Source: Lonicera japonica (taxonomy: Eukaryota > Streptophyta > Magnoliopsida > Dipsacales > Caprifoliaceae). From it: a DNA stretch of 64,000 nucleotides. Position numbers and translations under genes: made by a program. The DNA is taken from the NCBI GenBank assembly GCA_021464415.1, contig CM038469.1, positions 15,416,501-15,480,500 of the forward strand, given 5' to 3'. How positions within the stretch are numbered: position 1 is the stretch's first letter; each line of letters opens with the position of its first letter. Shown piece by piece: positions 40,500-52,692 of this stretch. The notes beneath the pieces were generated by a model. That model ran no database searches. It saw only the letters and a list, made by a program, of their open reading frames with translations, and was not told where the DNA came from.

Positions 40500-43188
40500 T
40501 GATTGAGCCCATAAATTGCATTTTTAATCTCTTAAACAAGGCTCAATTAGTTTATAGTTACTACCTAAAACTGAAAATTGCATGTAAATTCAGTTTAAGC
40601 ATAAAAAGAAGGCATTGCATTGTGTTCCTATGTTACTAAGACATTTTGTTGGCCTAAAGTGGTTAAGCAACTGAGGTTGGATGCAAGAAAGAAGGTTGAA
40701 TGCAAAAAAGTGCAAGATGAAGGCCCGAAGAAGAAGTCAATATCCATTCCGAGGCTTGAGGCCAGAAAAACTCCGCAAACTACCCCCAAAGTATTAGCAA
40801 GAAGGGAATAAGAAAGTCTTCAAGCATGAATGAAGTGAATGCAAATGATGTGATCTCGAATCATTTTTTCTAGCCAAGTTAATAAATCCTCAACCCTTGA
40901 ACTACGAAAGTGCAAGAACGTAGGAAATACGTCGAAAAGATGGAAGGTGGAACCTAATCCCAACCTTTGAATACAAGAATTGAACCTCGGTATAAGTTGA
41001 AGAAACCACAATCAACTAGTGGAGAATTGATTGATAAGTCAAGAATTAGCTTGAATGATTAATTCAAGTAATTCAACAAGTTCTAGCAATAACTCAAGGT
41101 GTAAAACACAATATTTAATTAATAATAACTTGATCAGAAAACAATAATGTGACTCCTTTAAATAGAAGCAAACAAAACAATAGAACCCTAAAGTAATAAA
41201 AAAACTAATTCCTATTAAAAATAGGAGTCCTAAATAAAAAAGGAAAACTAATTAAATATTATCTCCTATCAAAGAAAGAAAAAAACTGCCAAAATAATAA
41301 TAAAACTAATTAAATCCTTCGCTACCCGGTCGTGAGACACGCTAGAAAAATAAGGTTGAATTTCTAACTTTAAGGCATGCCCACGCCTTATCAGAATAGC
41401 ACTTCTGCCTATTGATCACAATTTCTCAGCTTTGACGTGCTCACGCTTTACGCAAACTCCTCTTCTGTTTTCTTCACATTTGGTTCCACATCTTCTTGGC
41501 TGACAATTTTCCTCCATTCTTGTTCATCATCTCCTTGAATGCTTCTCTAAGCTCCAGTTTTATTCATCAACTCTTGGACCATGATCATGAATGCATCATT
41601 CGTCTTCCTTGCTCTAGCTCGGGTGATTGGACTACTCGGAACTCGGATGGGGTCTACATAGTCTTCACTCCATGATTTAGCTCCGATGCTATCCTTGGAC
41701 TCATCAGCAAGTGTCCAATAGTGATTCCAAGAGAAAATAAGTTAAATTGAATTGATTCCTGAAATTTTTGAAGAAAACCAAGAGTTGTCATAAGAAGTCC
41801 AAAGTTGTAGTTGATCAAAGTTTTTATCCATTGATAATTTGAAGAAATATCTAGAAATAAAAGTTATAGATATTTGAATTACCTACGCATAGAAAAAAAC
41901 GGCGCATCAATCGGAGTTTGGAGCAAAAAGTTATGATCAAAAGAAGAAGTCAACAAAAAAATGGAACAAGATCAATCCCTACATGTGAGGATCGATCCCC
42001 ATACCTATTTTTACTTGTTTTCAATTTTAAGCTCTTTTGGCCCTTTTCTTCAAGAATTATTCAAGCCACGACTTTAGATACTTGTGTACCATATAAAATG
42101 TTTGATATCTCATATTTTATAGTACACTATAATTTAAAGTCGATTAACAGAGAGGCTGAGAGCACCGTAACTTTTTGGGAGCATTTTCTCTATGCCTGAC
42201 AATCGAACTTGAGAGTTTTATTATTCAATTTCTTAAAACAATCATTAAATTAGTTTGTTTATGATCTTTTAAGGCTGGAATTTTGTTGTAATCAACATTC
42301 GATTCACGGATTTTTGCACTAAAACCTCAACGTGGCTGATTTGAGGATGGTCTTTATCCTTTAATAGTTGAGTTAGTTTCCTAAGTGAATTGGCTAATTT
42401 GGCGTTGTTTTGGTATTTATTCACATAAGTGCCAAGAACGTGCTGGTTTTGATTTTCTGCATTCTTTTTAAGACATATTTGATTTGAATCATATTCAAAC
42501 CTATTCAAATCGTATAGGAGTGTTAGGCTACTGATTTTTGAGAAGTCTAAGTAACTTGGAGTATTTTTGTCACGCACTTGTAATACTAAATTTTAAATTA
42601 TGCTTTTTCGAAGTCAAAAGCTTCACCGTCGAATTCTACTGCTCAAAGCTAGTTTATATAGTCTTTGTCACTCATGGGATATCATATACTTGTAGTAGTA
42701 ATATAATTGGATGGTAGGAAAGTCTAGGAGTTGAATCTTAGAGAAAAAATTTGTTTAAACTTAGATTTGGATTACTCGATTGGACTAGTTTCATATTCCC
42801 TAGCTACGAATACCCCTACGCTTGTTTTCCATCGATTTAATTTCATTTAATATTCTGTTTTATTTGTTTCATTTATTTTGAGTTTATTTGCATGCTTCTT
42901 TAGTGCATTTAGGAAGCTTTTTTAGTAGATAACTTGCGCTTGTGGAATCTCTTTACTTTTGCACCCTAGGATTATATTTTCCTTTAGTTTTAATTTAGTT
43001 TCAAATTCCCTTTTTATTCCCTAAGTCTATCATCTTTTCCTTTATTTTCCTTTCTTCCTTTTGAGAAAGCTAGTTAGAGAAATAAATCCCTTGTCTTCCT
43101 TATGGTTCGACTTTGGATATTCCCAAGTATACTATAACTTGAACGCCTACGCTTAGGTGTAATAACTTGCTCTTTTTGGGCGTAGTCA
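40500..43188 (+). mobile_element. Solo LTR (2,689 bp) inside the second RNase H
   Basis: The block begins TGATTGAGCCC and ends TTTGGGCGTAGTCA. It is flanked by ACTTA (40495-40499) and ACTCA (43189-43193), a 5-bp duplication with one mismatch. The host reading frame (INCD before, PLANQ after) continues across it, so the edges are well fixed. The last 500 bp (42690-43188) match 52700-53271. It has no coding content; the small ORFs inside have no known domains. Confidence 0.82.
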
Positions 43189-43435
43189 ACTCATAACCTC
43201 TGGCAAACCAGATAAAAGGGAATATTGTGTTCGGAACCAAAATAATGGAGGCATACATAAAGCTGGCCCAGCAACTGTTGAAGTCATTCACGTCGACCTA
43301 TGTTGAAAGGTTTCCAAGAATTAATAACAATCATACAGATGCTCTAACCATATTAGCCTCAGCTGTAGATTCTAAAATGAAGAGAATTGTTGAAGTCGAC
43401 TACCTCCCAAGCCCATCAATGAATTTGAGCTGAAT
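43189..43435 (+). pseudogene. Second RNase H (aRNH), right half
   Basis: The frame continues with PLANQIKGNI and KIMEAYIKLAQQLLKSF, then VERFPRINNNHTDALTILAS. It corresponds to the last RNase H part, with the NxxADALAxLAS motif. One stop (TAA) lies at 43195-43197. Confidence 0.8.
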
Positions 43436-43649
43436 CAAGTCATGTGCATCAACCTCAGACTTAATTGGATGGATCCAATCGTTGTCTATATATCTTAAGC
43501 AAGGCACCCCCCCTTCCGATAAAAGAGAAGCCCACAAAATCAAGCTTCAATCTGCTAAATACTGGCCTTATCCAGAAGGAGTCGCATACAAAAGATCCTT
43601 TTTGGGAGGGTACCTTTGGAGTGTCCATCCAAACAGAGTGGAAGATTTC

Positions 43650-44690
43650 ATGTTTGAGTTGCACGAGGGGAGTGTAAAAATCATATTAAGGGCAAGTCTT
43701 GATCACACCAAGCTCATTCACAAGGGTATTGGTGGCCTCATATGCAAAATGATGCATTGCCTTATGTCCAAAAATGCCAAAAATTCTTTTCCATAATCAG
43801 GCAGTTAGCTACCGACCTCCATCCCTTAACCAATCCTTGGTAATTTTTCACTGGAGGTTGAATACTGTGGGCCCGTTTCCCAAATTATTTTAGAAAAAAT
43901 ATCTCTTGGTGGGCACTAATTATTTTACAAAGTGGGTAGAGGCAAAGCCTTTACACAGAATCCAAAATCAAGCTATAAAATCCTTCATGTGAAAAAACAT
44001 TATCACCCGCTTTGGGATAGCCAGAACACTCATCATGGACAATGGCACTCAATTTAAAAGCTTAGATATCAATGATTTATGTGACTTTTATAGGTACAAA
44101 TAATCCTTCTCTTCCCCCGGTTATCCTTCGGGAAATGGACAAGTAGAAGCCTCTAACATGGTTATTTTAGATGGACTGAAAAAAAGACTTGATGAAGCCA
44201 AAAGTAAATGGGTTGCCAAGCTCCTCATTGTGTTATGGGCTTATAAAACAACTCCAAGAAGATCCATAGGAGAAACACCTTCTCCATGACTTATGGAACC
44301 GAGGCCATCATACCATTAGATATTGGATTGCCCTCCCTAAGAATATCCTTAGTCAATTCTAAAGGTAATGGCCAAGCCTCGGAGGAAGCCCTAAATTCAG
44401 TGGAGGAAAGAAAGGAAACAACCTTAATCTGTTTGGGTTCTTATCAGTAAACCTTGATCTAGGAAAGAGAAAATAATCTCAAGCTAATAAGCTTCTAAAT
44501 GGGAGACTTAGTGCTAAAAAAAGTCACCTTTAACACTACTAAACCAAATGATGGGAAATTCGGCCCTAACTAGGATGGCCCTTATATTATTACTTCCTTT
44601 AGTGGGACTGGAGCCTGTTAACTAAAAGATATGAATAAAAGACCCATCTATAACCTGAGTAATGTGTCCAATTTAAGGAATTTCTACAAC
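43650..44690 (+). pseudogene. Integrase of the Tat-type element (decayed)
   Basis: The core is readable in pieces: TNYFTKWVEAKPLHRI (the first catalytic Asp, normally in TDYFTKW, is Asn), then RTLIMDNGTQFKS with the second Asp, and [10 protein letters not shown] with the catalytic Glu. The C-terminal part shows MGDLVLKKVTFN near 44500-44535, DGPYIITSF and YNLSNVSNLRNFYN. Stops and frameshifts are frequent. The zinc-binding N-terminus is only faintly visible at 43480-43800. Confidence 0.82.
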
Positions 44691-44769
44691 TAATAAAGTT
44701 GTATTAGCTATTCAGCTGCTCTTATTGTAAATATACAATATCAATAAATACTTCCTTTTTTTCACAGTG

Positions 44770-45165
44770 TTCATTCCATATTTACCGAGCTTTGAAAGCT
44801 CATCTTTACTAATTAAGTTAAAGTGTTTAACTTAACTGAGCTAATGAAGATCACATTTTTACTGATTAAGTTAAAGTGTTTAACTTAAAAACATAAGAAC
44901 CGAGCTTATGAAGCTCACATTTTGACCAATTAAGTTCAAATGTTTAACTTAAATTTAGACCGAGCTCATGGAGTTCACATTTTTACCAATTAAGTTAAAT
45001 TGTTTAACTTAAATTCAGATCGAGCTCATGGAATTCACATTTTTACCAATTAAGTTAAAGTGCTTAACTTAAATTTAAACCGAGCTTATGAAGCTCACAT
45101 TTTTACCAATTAAGTTAGTGTCTAACTTAGCATTAGTTCGAATATATTTTCAAAATTCACATTTT
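44770..45165 (+). repeat. 60-bp tandem repeat with two hairpins per unit
   Basis: About six units containing ACCGAGCTTATGAAGCTCAC and AATTAAGTTAAAGTGTTTAA plus CTTAAATTTAG. Each good unit holds two perfect inverted repeats: GAGCTT-ATG-AAGCTC and TAAGTTAAA-GTG-TTTAACTTA. It lies just downstream of integrase, the position where Tat elements carry variable tandem repeats. Confidence 0.9.
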
Positions 45166-45239
45166 ATCAAAGTAAATTATGAGATCCTACTACTTAACAA
45201 GTCATCCATGACAAAGACAAGCATTTAAAAAGGATATTT

Positions 45240-46228
45240 ATTATGAAAAGAAGTCGGTTCATTACAACAGAAAGAAAAAATAAAAGCCTACGGAGACGCC
45301 CAGTCTAATTAGATGGCTGGGTCATGGGCAGTTGTATTTTCCATATCACCTCCAATGGTGACCCCATCAATATTATCAACACCATCACCACCATTGTTGC
45401 CATTAGCAGCCTCATTCTCCTTATCAGTCCAACCAGCCACAACCTTAGAAACCTCGTCCTCTATTTTTTCCTCCTGCTCCTTTGTATTGTACTTGAAATT
45501 AAAGGGGATGTAGACAGAGATGATCTGTGAGTTGGTGGAAGGAATAAAGGAAGCATCAAGACCAAAGTTATAACCATCCTGGAAGAGTCTCCTCTGAATC
45601 CTTTAAATAGAGGCTAACTGCTCTTCAAAGCAGATGTCATATATCCTCTGTTCAGTATCATCAAGTTCCTTCTTCCTCCTCTTAGCCTCTATCGGCCACC
45701 TTCTTCCTATGTTCCTCAAGCTTGGACCGTTGGTGGTTGACCTTTAACTGGGCTTCACCCAATTGTTGATTTAGCCCAGACACCACCCTGACCAAGGTAT
45801 CAAGCTCATTTTTCTTGGTCTTGAGCTCGTCCTTCAGCCAGTTCTTTTTTTTCCTCTAACTTCTTTAGGCCATCATCCTGGGCCCTAGCAAGAGAAAACC
45901 TCATGTCATCTAACACCATAATTTTTTGGGAAGCCCGCCAAAAGGTAAACACATAGTTGACGAAAGTATTGATAGTTATTATACTTAATTCAAAAACTTC
46001 ACAAGTGATTATATTGAGTTCAAAAAACTTCATAAATGATTATACTGAGTTTGATGACTTCATAAATGTGGGCTTGAAAATATGCATTCAATAGATCTTA
46101 GAGGGCCTCATTTCTTAACTGAAGGCTGGGGGTCTAGGCATGTAAGACTAGTGTACCGTTAGTTGTTAAAAACCTCTTTAAACGATCAATTAGGTGGTAA
46201 TATTTCATTTCGGGTTACATGTGATTAA
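45240..46228 (-). pseudogene. Antisense ORF of the Tat-type element, distal part
   Basis: The minus-strand fragment 46033-45806 (IMVLDDMRFSLARAQDDGLK, then EEKKELAEGRAQ) is a charged, coiled-coil-like sequence. The stretch below it (45800-45300) reads Glu/Lys/Asn-rich in broken frames. It fits the C-terminal half of the antisense ORF that Tat-group elements carry downstream of integrase. The N-terminal half is at 53517-54700. Its role is unknown; the known family is annotated as a putative gypsy-type transposon domain. Confidence 0.5.
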
Positions 46229-48202
46229 TGTAACACCTCTAGTGTGTCACATTAGACATTATATAGCTGTAGTGGCTATCGGATGATTTGTTTAAAAATT
46301 CGGGTTTATGTTTGGGGATTTACCATTTCTCGTTGAATGAGTTATTAGCCAACTTTGGAGAATCATAACTCCCTCTTTACTTACCCAAATGGGTCCCCAT
46401 TAGGGCCTATAGATCCATCTCGTTCTCCTATACAACTTTCATGTTTGGCCCAAGACGAGATTCCAGCATCTCGAGGGTCAGGGGGTCAATGCAACAGGTG
46501 AACTTAGTGTTGAGCCAAGTAAGATGAATCTTGCTCGGGTAAAATTTGAGCATATTCAAAACAGTGCACTTTTCACCTAGAGATATCGATCTTACTCATC
46601 AAAATTGTTAACTAAACTACACCAGTGTGCTTTTTACTTGGACTAAGATCGATCTTACTAATCAGAACATACCCGTTTTGACCAACTTTGACTCGATTTT
46701 TAACCCCAAAACGCCAAAATCAAAACCATTTCATCCCATACTTCACACCATGATACTCCAAACTTAGAGAGAGAAAGAGATGGAAAAATTTATGGGTTTC
46801 ATGAGAGATTTCATCTTAAATCCAAAATTGAACTAAGAATCATCATCTTCATCACTTCCATCTTCATCTTCATCCTCCTTTCCACTATTAAAGCTTGAAG
46901 AAGACCTAGGGCTTATGCAGTTTTGGTATTTGTCAACCATTCTTCAATCCAACCCTCCATTCTTGTTGTAAAGCTTCAATTGAGGTGGGAATCTAGTACT
47001 AAAACCTATTTTCACTAGTATTATTCCCTTATTGTGAATTGGCCATTTGTTCATGCAAAATCCCTAGGCTGTCTAAATGGGTCTATATACATATGTTGAA
47101 ATCTTATGTTGTAGTTAATATTGATGTTTTTAATGAACTTGATAAAGCTCAAATTACATGCTTTAATAAGAAATTATAACTAATCTTATGTGTTACACAG
47201 AAACCCGCTTGGACTTCTTTTGTGGTTTGTAATCTTTGATGTAAAACTTATCAGTCACTCTTAGGGATCCAAGTGGTGGATTTTCTTTACCAAATACTTA
47301 CTAGTGGTCCATTATACTTGTAAAAGTCATATATACGAGATTTCCCCTTGATAATTATACTATAGCTGAAATGTCGCTACTGTCCATTATGTATATGGCA
47401 TAATTGTTCCTCCTATGAGACGTTTGAAGTGTTGTTGGAAACAAACATTAGCGCTAGTCCATGAACGGTACTAGGTATGGTCTCATTAGATGGGGCCAAA
47501 AGTTAGGACACAATTTACTCGGTTTAAGACCCCAAACCGTGCACAAAAACGAACGGAAGGCGCTGCTATTGCGTGGGTGAAAGGCCAAGAAATGTAGACC
47601 TGGTGTACGCTTGGATAGTAGCGAGGATTGCCGAGATAGTGGCTCGAAGCTTATGAGATAAACGGATATTAAATTGTGCCACATGGTTTGGTTGAATGAA
47701 GGGTTTGCCTTACAAATTATTATAACATTTTCTAAACATCTTTTTCATATTTAATCTATTAACTCACCCCTATTATTTTCTTACACATGTACTTCCGTAA
47801 ATTCTTCGGGAAAAGGGAAAGGGAAGGATGCTACTTTATAAATTGCCTCTATACTGTTACTTGGTCGAGGGTCCTTCACAATAAAAGGACTATTGCTCTT
47901 AAAATTTTGTTAACGATATATGTATCTTATTTCAATTTAAACTTATCTATTATATGGAGATTGTAGACTTAATGTTCTGGGACCTAGTTCGAGGCTTATT
48001 GGTATGTTACTAGCTTCCTTGCGTAATATATGGTTTATATGAGATGAGTACGAGATATATCTTAATCTAGTTATCTGGACTTTGAATTTTAGCATTATTT
48101 TTAGGAATTATCACTTCGTTTAACCACTATCGACGAACGGCACTTGTGATTAACCGGGTGGGTCCAGGAGGAAAAATCCTCTAAATGGGATTTGGGGTGT
48201 CA
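46229..48202. mobile_element. LTR-like insertion (about 1.97 kb)
   Basis: It begins TGTAACACCTCTAG and ends TTTGGGGTGTCA, near-inverted termini (TGTAACACC and GGGTGTCA) typical of plant gypsy LTRs. It interrupts the antisense-ORF region of the Tat element. I see no convincing target duplication (ATTAA on the left, AAAGG on the right), so the edges are provisional. No coding was found; the minus ORF at 47454-47684 is not recognised. Confidence 0.5.
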
Positions 48203-48523
48203 AAAGGCATGTTCAGCTACATCGGTAGCCTTAGTGACCCCATACATGAAGGGGGCCACTACAGAGGGACTCTTGTAAAGGGAGTAAGATTCCATTAATG
48301 CCCTTCCTTGATAATGGAAGGTCGGACACCAGACAACAACCGGTTCATCTTCATTATTTTTGACATTATCAGGTCAGACATCTTTAGCATTAAGTTCAAT
48401 AGTAAAATCATTTGGCTACACTCCTTCATCAGTAACCTTGTCATTGGGAGACTTTGGTAGCAACCCCATCTTCATTAGAGATCTGGTCAATTGATGGAGA
48501 CTTTATTCATTAATAATATTGAG
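48203..48523 (-). pseudogene. Antisense ORF of the Tat-type element, middle part
   Basis: A short segment between two insertions with minus-strand coding-like composition but no unbroken frame. It is assigned here from position only. Confidence 0.3.
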
Positions 48524-48767
48524 TGAGATTAATCCTCTTTGGTTCTTCACGAACTACTTGAACTTATCAATTTATCCGCGGCGTTCATCCTACTTATCAA
48601 TTGGTATTCCTCACCCGGTTGTGGCGTCTTTGATTTTCATCAAATCTAATTGTAGAAACGATCCAGTTCTTAATTTACTACGATTTTCACTTGTATCTGT
48701 GTCGAGATTCGCATAACCAAATTTTTGTGTTTGTGGGTTTCATGCGATATCATCGTGGGCTGTATTA
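48524..48767 (+). repeat. 5' terminal repeat (244 bp)
   Basis: From TGAGATTAATCCTC to GGGCTGTATTA. It aligns along its whole length with 53273-53516. The following primer site supports its role as a 5' LTR. The final CA is TA here. Confidence 0.72.
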
Positions 48768-48768
48768 G

Positions 48769-48784
48769 TTGGTATCAAAGGGGC
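48769..48784 (+). other. Primer binding site (initiator tRNA-Met type)
   Basis: TTGGTATCAAAGGGGC lies one base after the repeat end and contains TGGTATCA, then AAG where the tRNA complement has GAG. Confidence 0.75.
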
Positions 48785-49800
48785 ATGTTCTATTATCAAG
48801 TTTTATCTATCAATTATTCTGCTATTATTTTTTGTGATTATGTCCTTGTTCTTCGTATTCATCTTGTTCGTTCATTATGTTCTTCTTCATATATATATAT
48901 ATATATATTTTAAAATATTTATATACAATTCGAATATGTTATTGCCAATTATATTGGGGCCTTAAAATTGCGATTGATATAACTTTGATTGTGGCCGTTA
49001 TTGCGAATTTGTCTTGGTTTTTGTCTAGGGTTTATATTTCGAATCTATTAGGGTTATAATTTTGATTACAATATAAACCTTAGTTGTTGCACTCAATATT
49101 AAGTCGAACTCGATTGTGTGACCCTAAAGTGCTATTGTTCGAATTCCGATTGTATATACCCTAGTTGTTGCGATTAAAATCTGAATGGGTGTTACTGTTC
49201 AAAGTTTCAACTGTGCTTAATTTTTTTTAAGTTTCGATTTTTGTAAATCTTGAAAGTAGAATTCAAGAAACCCAGAACCAAAAAAGGAAAGAAAAGAGTA
49301 CAAAGATTTTTGAAATTCACCATTATTTCTTTTTGGATTAGAGTTATATAGGGTCCAAGCAGTCCAAAAATCACTTTATCCCAAGACCAAATTTTCGCAC
49401 TTATTTTTCGTTCTTTTTCATCTTATTGCGTCCATATTCATTGGGATTCTTGTTTCTTATTGATTTGTCACGTGAACTCTCCATTCATATTTTGATATTC
49501 AATTGAGTAGTTCAATAAGAACCTATAGAGCATTAATTTGAGCTGAAAAAGGCATAAGTTGTGAGATCATTAGAGGGTAAAAGCCAATAATTGTTGAGTG
49601 ATACACGACTGAATTGAACGAATCATTCTTTGAGTGAAAGACATGAGGGAGTGCTTGTGAGGTCCATAATTCTATTTTATAGGTTATAAGAAATGTCAAA
49701 TAGCCAATAAGTGGCCTCAAAAGAAGAGGGTCCACAACTAGCCATTCCAAACCTTTAAGTGCAAGATTTGTTGGGGGATATAAGGAAGAACAAAGATGGA
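48785..49800 (+). other. Leader of the gypsy element
   Basis: A one-kilobase AT-rich leader with a (TA)n tract at 48890-48908. No domain is visible in the short ORFs. Confidence 0.55.
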
Positions 49801-49859
49801 GATGGTTCATGAGCAGAAAGATCAAATAGGGAACACACAAATCGAGCAATCAAATAATG

Positions 49860-50790
49860 CTCATAATGTGCATAAGAGAAGGAGAACCCAACCTAAAGAA
49901 GCAAGGTTAAGGATGAAGAGTACTATAATGAGGGTTTAGAATATGACAATGATTGGAATCTGGTGGTTGCCAATAAGAGATATGGTGGACGGATTAGAGA
50001 AGGTAAAAATCAAGAAGATAACAATATGGGTAGTATTAAGATGAAGATTCTTTCATTTCAAGGAAAGAATGATCCTGAAGCTTATCTTGAATGGGAAAAG
50101 AAAGTTAAGATAGTATTTGATTACCACGATTAATTCGAGATAAAAAACGAGAAACTCACTGCCATTGCATTTTTTGATTATGCAATTGTGTGGTGGGATC
50201 AATTAGTATTGAACCGACAGAGAAATAGAGAGTGTCTTATTGAGACATGAGAAGAGATGAAGACAGTGATGAGAAAGCGATTCGTATCTAGCCATTACTA
50301 CTAAGAGTTGTACCAAAAATAACAAAGGCTTACGCGTGGCAACCACAGCGTGGAAGATTACTACAAGGAGATGGAAGTAGCAATGATACGAGCAAACGTG
50401 GAGGAGTACCGAGAGGCTACTATAGCAAGTTTTTGGGTGGTTTGAACTGGAAAATTGCTAATGCTGTGGAATTGCAATATTATGTTGAATTGAAAGATAT
50501 GGTGTACATGTTGGTCAAAATTGAGCATCAACTCAAGAGGAGGGATAGCCTATGCCCAAACCAAAGTCTAACCACACCCTCTTGGAAATCAAATCCCTTT
50601 TAGAAAAAGGAGAAAAATCAGCGTCGTAAAAGCCTAAAACCGAGTCAAAACAAGGGATGACCAGCCTTGGAAACCAAGGTAAATCTGATCCTAATACACC
50701 TAGAAATTGTGACATTAAATGTTTTAAGTGTCAAGGAAGGGGTCACAAGGCGAATCAATGTCCCAATCAAAGAGCTTTGGTGATTTGAGA
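49860..50790 (+). pseudogene. Gag of the gypsy element (decayed, zinc knuckle intact)
   Basis: Broken frames give MGSIKMKILSFQGKNDPEAY, EWEKKVKIVFDYHD, KLTAIAFFDYAIVWWDQLVL and HSVEDYYKEMEVAMIRANVE, in the order of a gypsy Gag domain. At 50720-50761 the zinc knuckle CFKCQGRGHKANQC is complete (CX2CX4HX4C). Stops occur at several places, for instance after DYHD near 50132. Confidence 0.82.
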
Positions 50791-50833
50791 TAATGGCAAA
50801 ATTGAAACCGACGATGAGTCCAATTCAGATTCT

Positions 50834-51451
50834 ATGCCTCCATTGGAAGATGTGAGAGATGTGGATGAAGAAGAAGAGCTTATAGCTCAAGAAGATTTGT
50901 TGGTTGCAAGAAAATCTCTTAATGTGCAAGCTAAAGAAGATGAGGAAGTACAACGAGAAAATCTCTTCCATACTAGATGCCTCTTGAACAAGGTGTGCAG
51001 TGTGATCAATGATGGCGGAAGTTGTACGAATGTTGTAAGTACTTTTATGGTGGAGAAGTTAGGGCTTCTTATTATTAAGCATCCCAAGCTATATAAATTG
51101 CAATGGCTAAATGATAATGGAGAGATTAAGGTGACCAAGCAAGTGTTAGTCGCGTTCCGTACTGGAAAGTATGAAGATGAGGTTTTATGTGACGTCACGC
51201 CAATGCAAGCCGAAAATCTATTGTTAGGGCGACCATGGAAATTTGATTGCCGAGTGAAGTATGATGAATTCACCAATAAATATTCTTTTGTGCTCAATCA
51301 TAAGACGATTACTCTTGTCCCTATGTTACTAAAGCAAGTGTATGAAGATCAATTGAAATTGCAAAAAGAGAGTGGCCAAAAGAAAGAGAGTGAGCTAAAA
51401 AGAGAGAGTGAGCAAAAGAAAGAGAGAAAAAAAGAGGAAAATAAAGAGTGA
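50834..51451 (+). pseudogene. Protease region of the gypsy element
   Basis: A 205-codon open frame. Near residues 55-65 is VCSVINDGGSCTNV, the retropepsin-like active-site block with DGG in place of DTG and Asn in place of the usual preceding hydrophobic residue. ENLLLGRPWKFD at about residues 126-137 is the second block. The acidic N-terminus (EDVRDVDEEEELIAQED) is the spacer after the zinc knuckle. The last 35 residues are a Lys/Glu-rich repeat tail. It is the longest open frame of this element, but the neighbours are broken, so it is a fragment. Confidence 0.8.
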
Positions 51452-51619
51452 AGTTGAAAAAAATGAGAGAGAAATAAAACAAAAGAACTTTTATGCGAGA
51501 GCGAGTGAAATTAAAAGACCATTGTATTCAAGTTAGCCGATGATTGTACTTTTGTACAAGGAGGCATATTTAAATACTAACGAACTTAACTCATCTTTAC
51601 GTAGTTCTATTATTTCTTT

Positions 51620-52500
51620 GTTTTAAGATTTTGCGGATGTCTTTCCCGATGAGATGCCACATGAATTACTGCCAATTAGAGAGATTGAGCATCAACTTGA
51701 TTTTTTACCTGGCGCCACCATTCCAAATAGACCAGCCTCTCGAAACAACCCGGAGGAGATGAAGGAATTATAAAGGTAAGTGTCTAAATTTATGGAGAAA
51801 GGGTACGTGAGAGAAAGCATGAGTTCGTGTGTCATTCCGATGATTTTAGTGCTTAAGAAGGATGGGACGTGGAGAATGTGCGTTGATTGTCGAGCTATCA
51901 ACAATATAACAGTAAAGTATCATCATCATATTCCTCGCCTATATGATATATTGGATGATTGCATGGGACTTATGTATTTTCTAAAATTGATTTAAAAAGT
52001 GGTTATCATCAAATTATAATGAAAGAATGAGATGAATGAAAAACTGCTTTTAAAGCAAAACATGGTTTATATGAGTGGTTAGTGATGCCCTTTTGGTTAA
52101 TTAATGCACCGAGCACTTTCATGCTTTTAATGAATCATGTTCTGTATGCATTTATAGGCAGATTTGTTGTTGTCTATTTTGATGATATCTTGATTTATAG
52201 CAAAACCTTGGACGATCATGTTGAGCATTTAAAATCAGTTTTAGATGTACTTAGAAAAGAAAAGTTATTTGCTAATGTGAAGAAGTGCACTTTTTGCACC
52301 GATAAGCTTGTCTTTCTTGGTTTTGTTGTGAGTGCACAAGGTATACAGGTCGATGAGGAGAAAGTATGTGTAATAAAAAGTGGCCGAGTCCTACAAGTGT
52401 CGGGAATGTATGAAGTTTCTATGGACTTGCTAGCTTTTACCTGCGGTTTGTAAAAGATTTTAGTATTATAATCGCACCGCTGACCGAGGTGATCAAGAAG
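51620..52500 (+). pseudogene. Reverse transcriptase of the gypsy element (broken, C-truncated)
   Basis: Upstream is EHQLDFLPGATIPNRPA (51689-51739). The frame 51780-51995 has FMEKGYVRESMSSCVIPMIL and VDCRAINNITVKY. After a shift near 51980 come the KIDxKSGYHQI block and, in the ORF from 52082, [37 protein letters not shown] (catalytic FDD intact) and [18 protein letters not shown]. Past 52450 the match fades and RNase H is not present. Confidence 0.88.
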
Positions 52501-52514
52501 AACGTGAGATTCAA

Positions 52515-52692
52515 ATTAGGGGTGTTAAAGTCAATCCGAAAATCGACCGAACAAACCGAACCGATCCATAAAATCTCGAACCGAAAAAAAACTGAAATCA
52601 AAAATAAGAAAACCGAACCAAAACTGAAAAGTTTGGTTCGAGTTTGGGGTAAGCTAGTCTAAAACCGAACTAAACCGAACCGAACCGAATTA
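52515..52692. repeat. AACCGAA-rich segment
   Basis: It begins at GGGGTGTTAAAGTCAATCCG and is made of irregular AACCGAA/ACCGAACC repeats with interspersed AAAA runs. Such segments start many plant hAT-type MITEs (TAGGGGTG ends), but the other end is not found. Here it joins broken RT to the foreign LTR piece. Confidence 0.7.

Noticed and set aside
42671..43193. A 513-bp LTR bounded by ACTCA at 42671-42675 and 43189-43193
   Set aside because: Similarity to the copy at 52700 continues to the left of that point, and the frame evidence puts the true left edge at 40500.
45313..45530. Plus-strand ORFs near 45.3 kb
   Set aside because: They overlap the antisense-ORF remnant and consist of Ser/Pro/Thr-rich low-complexity sequence with no domain.
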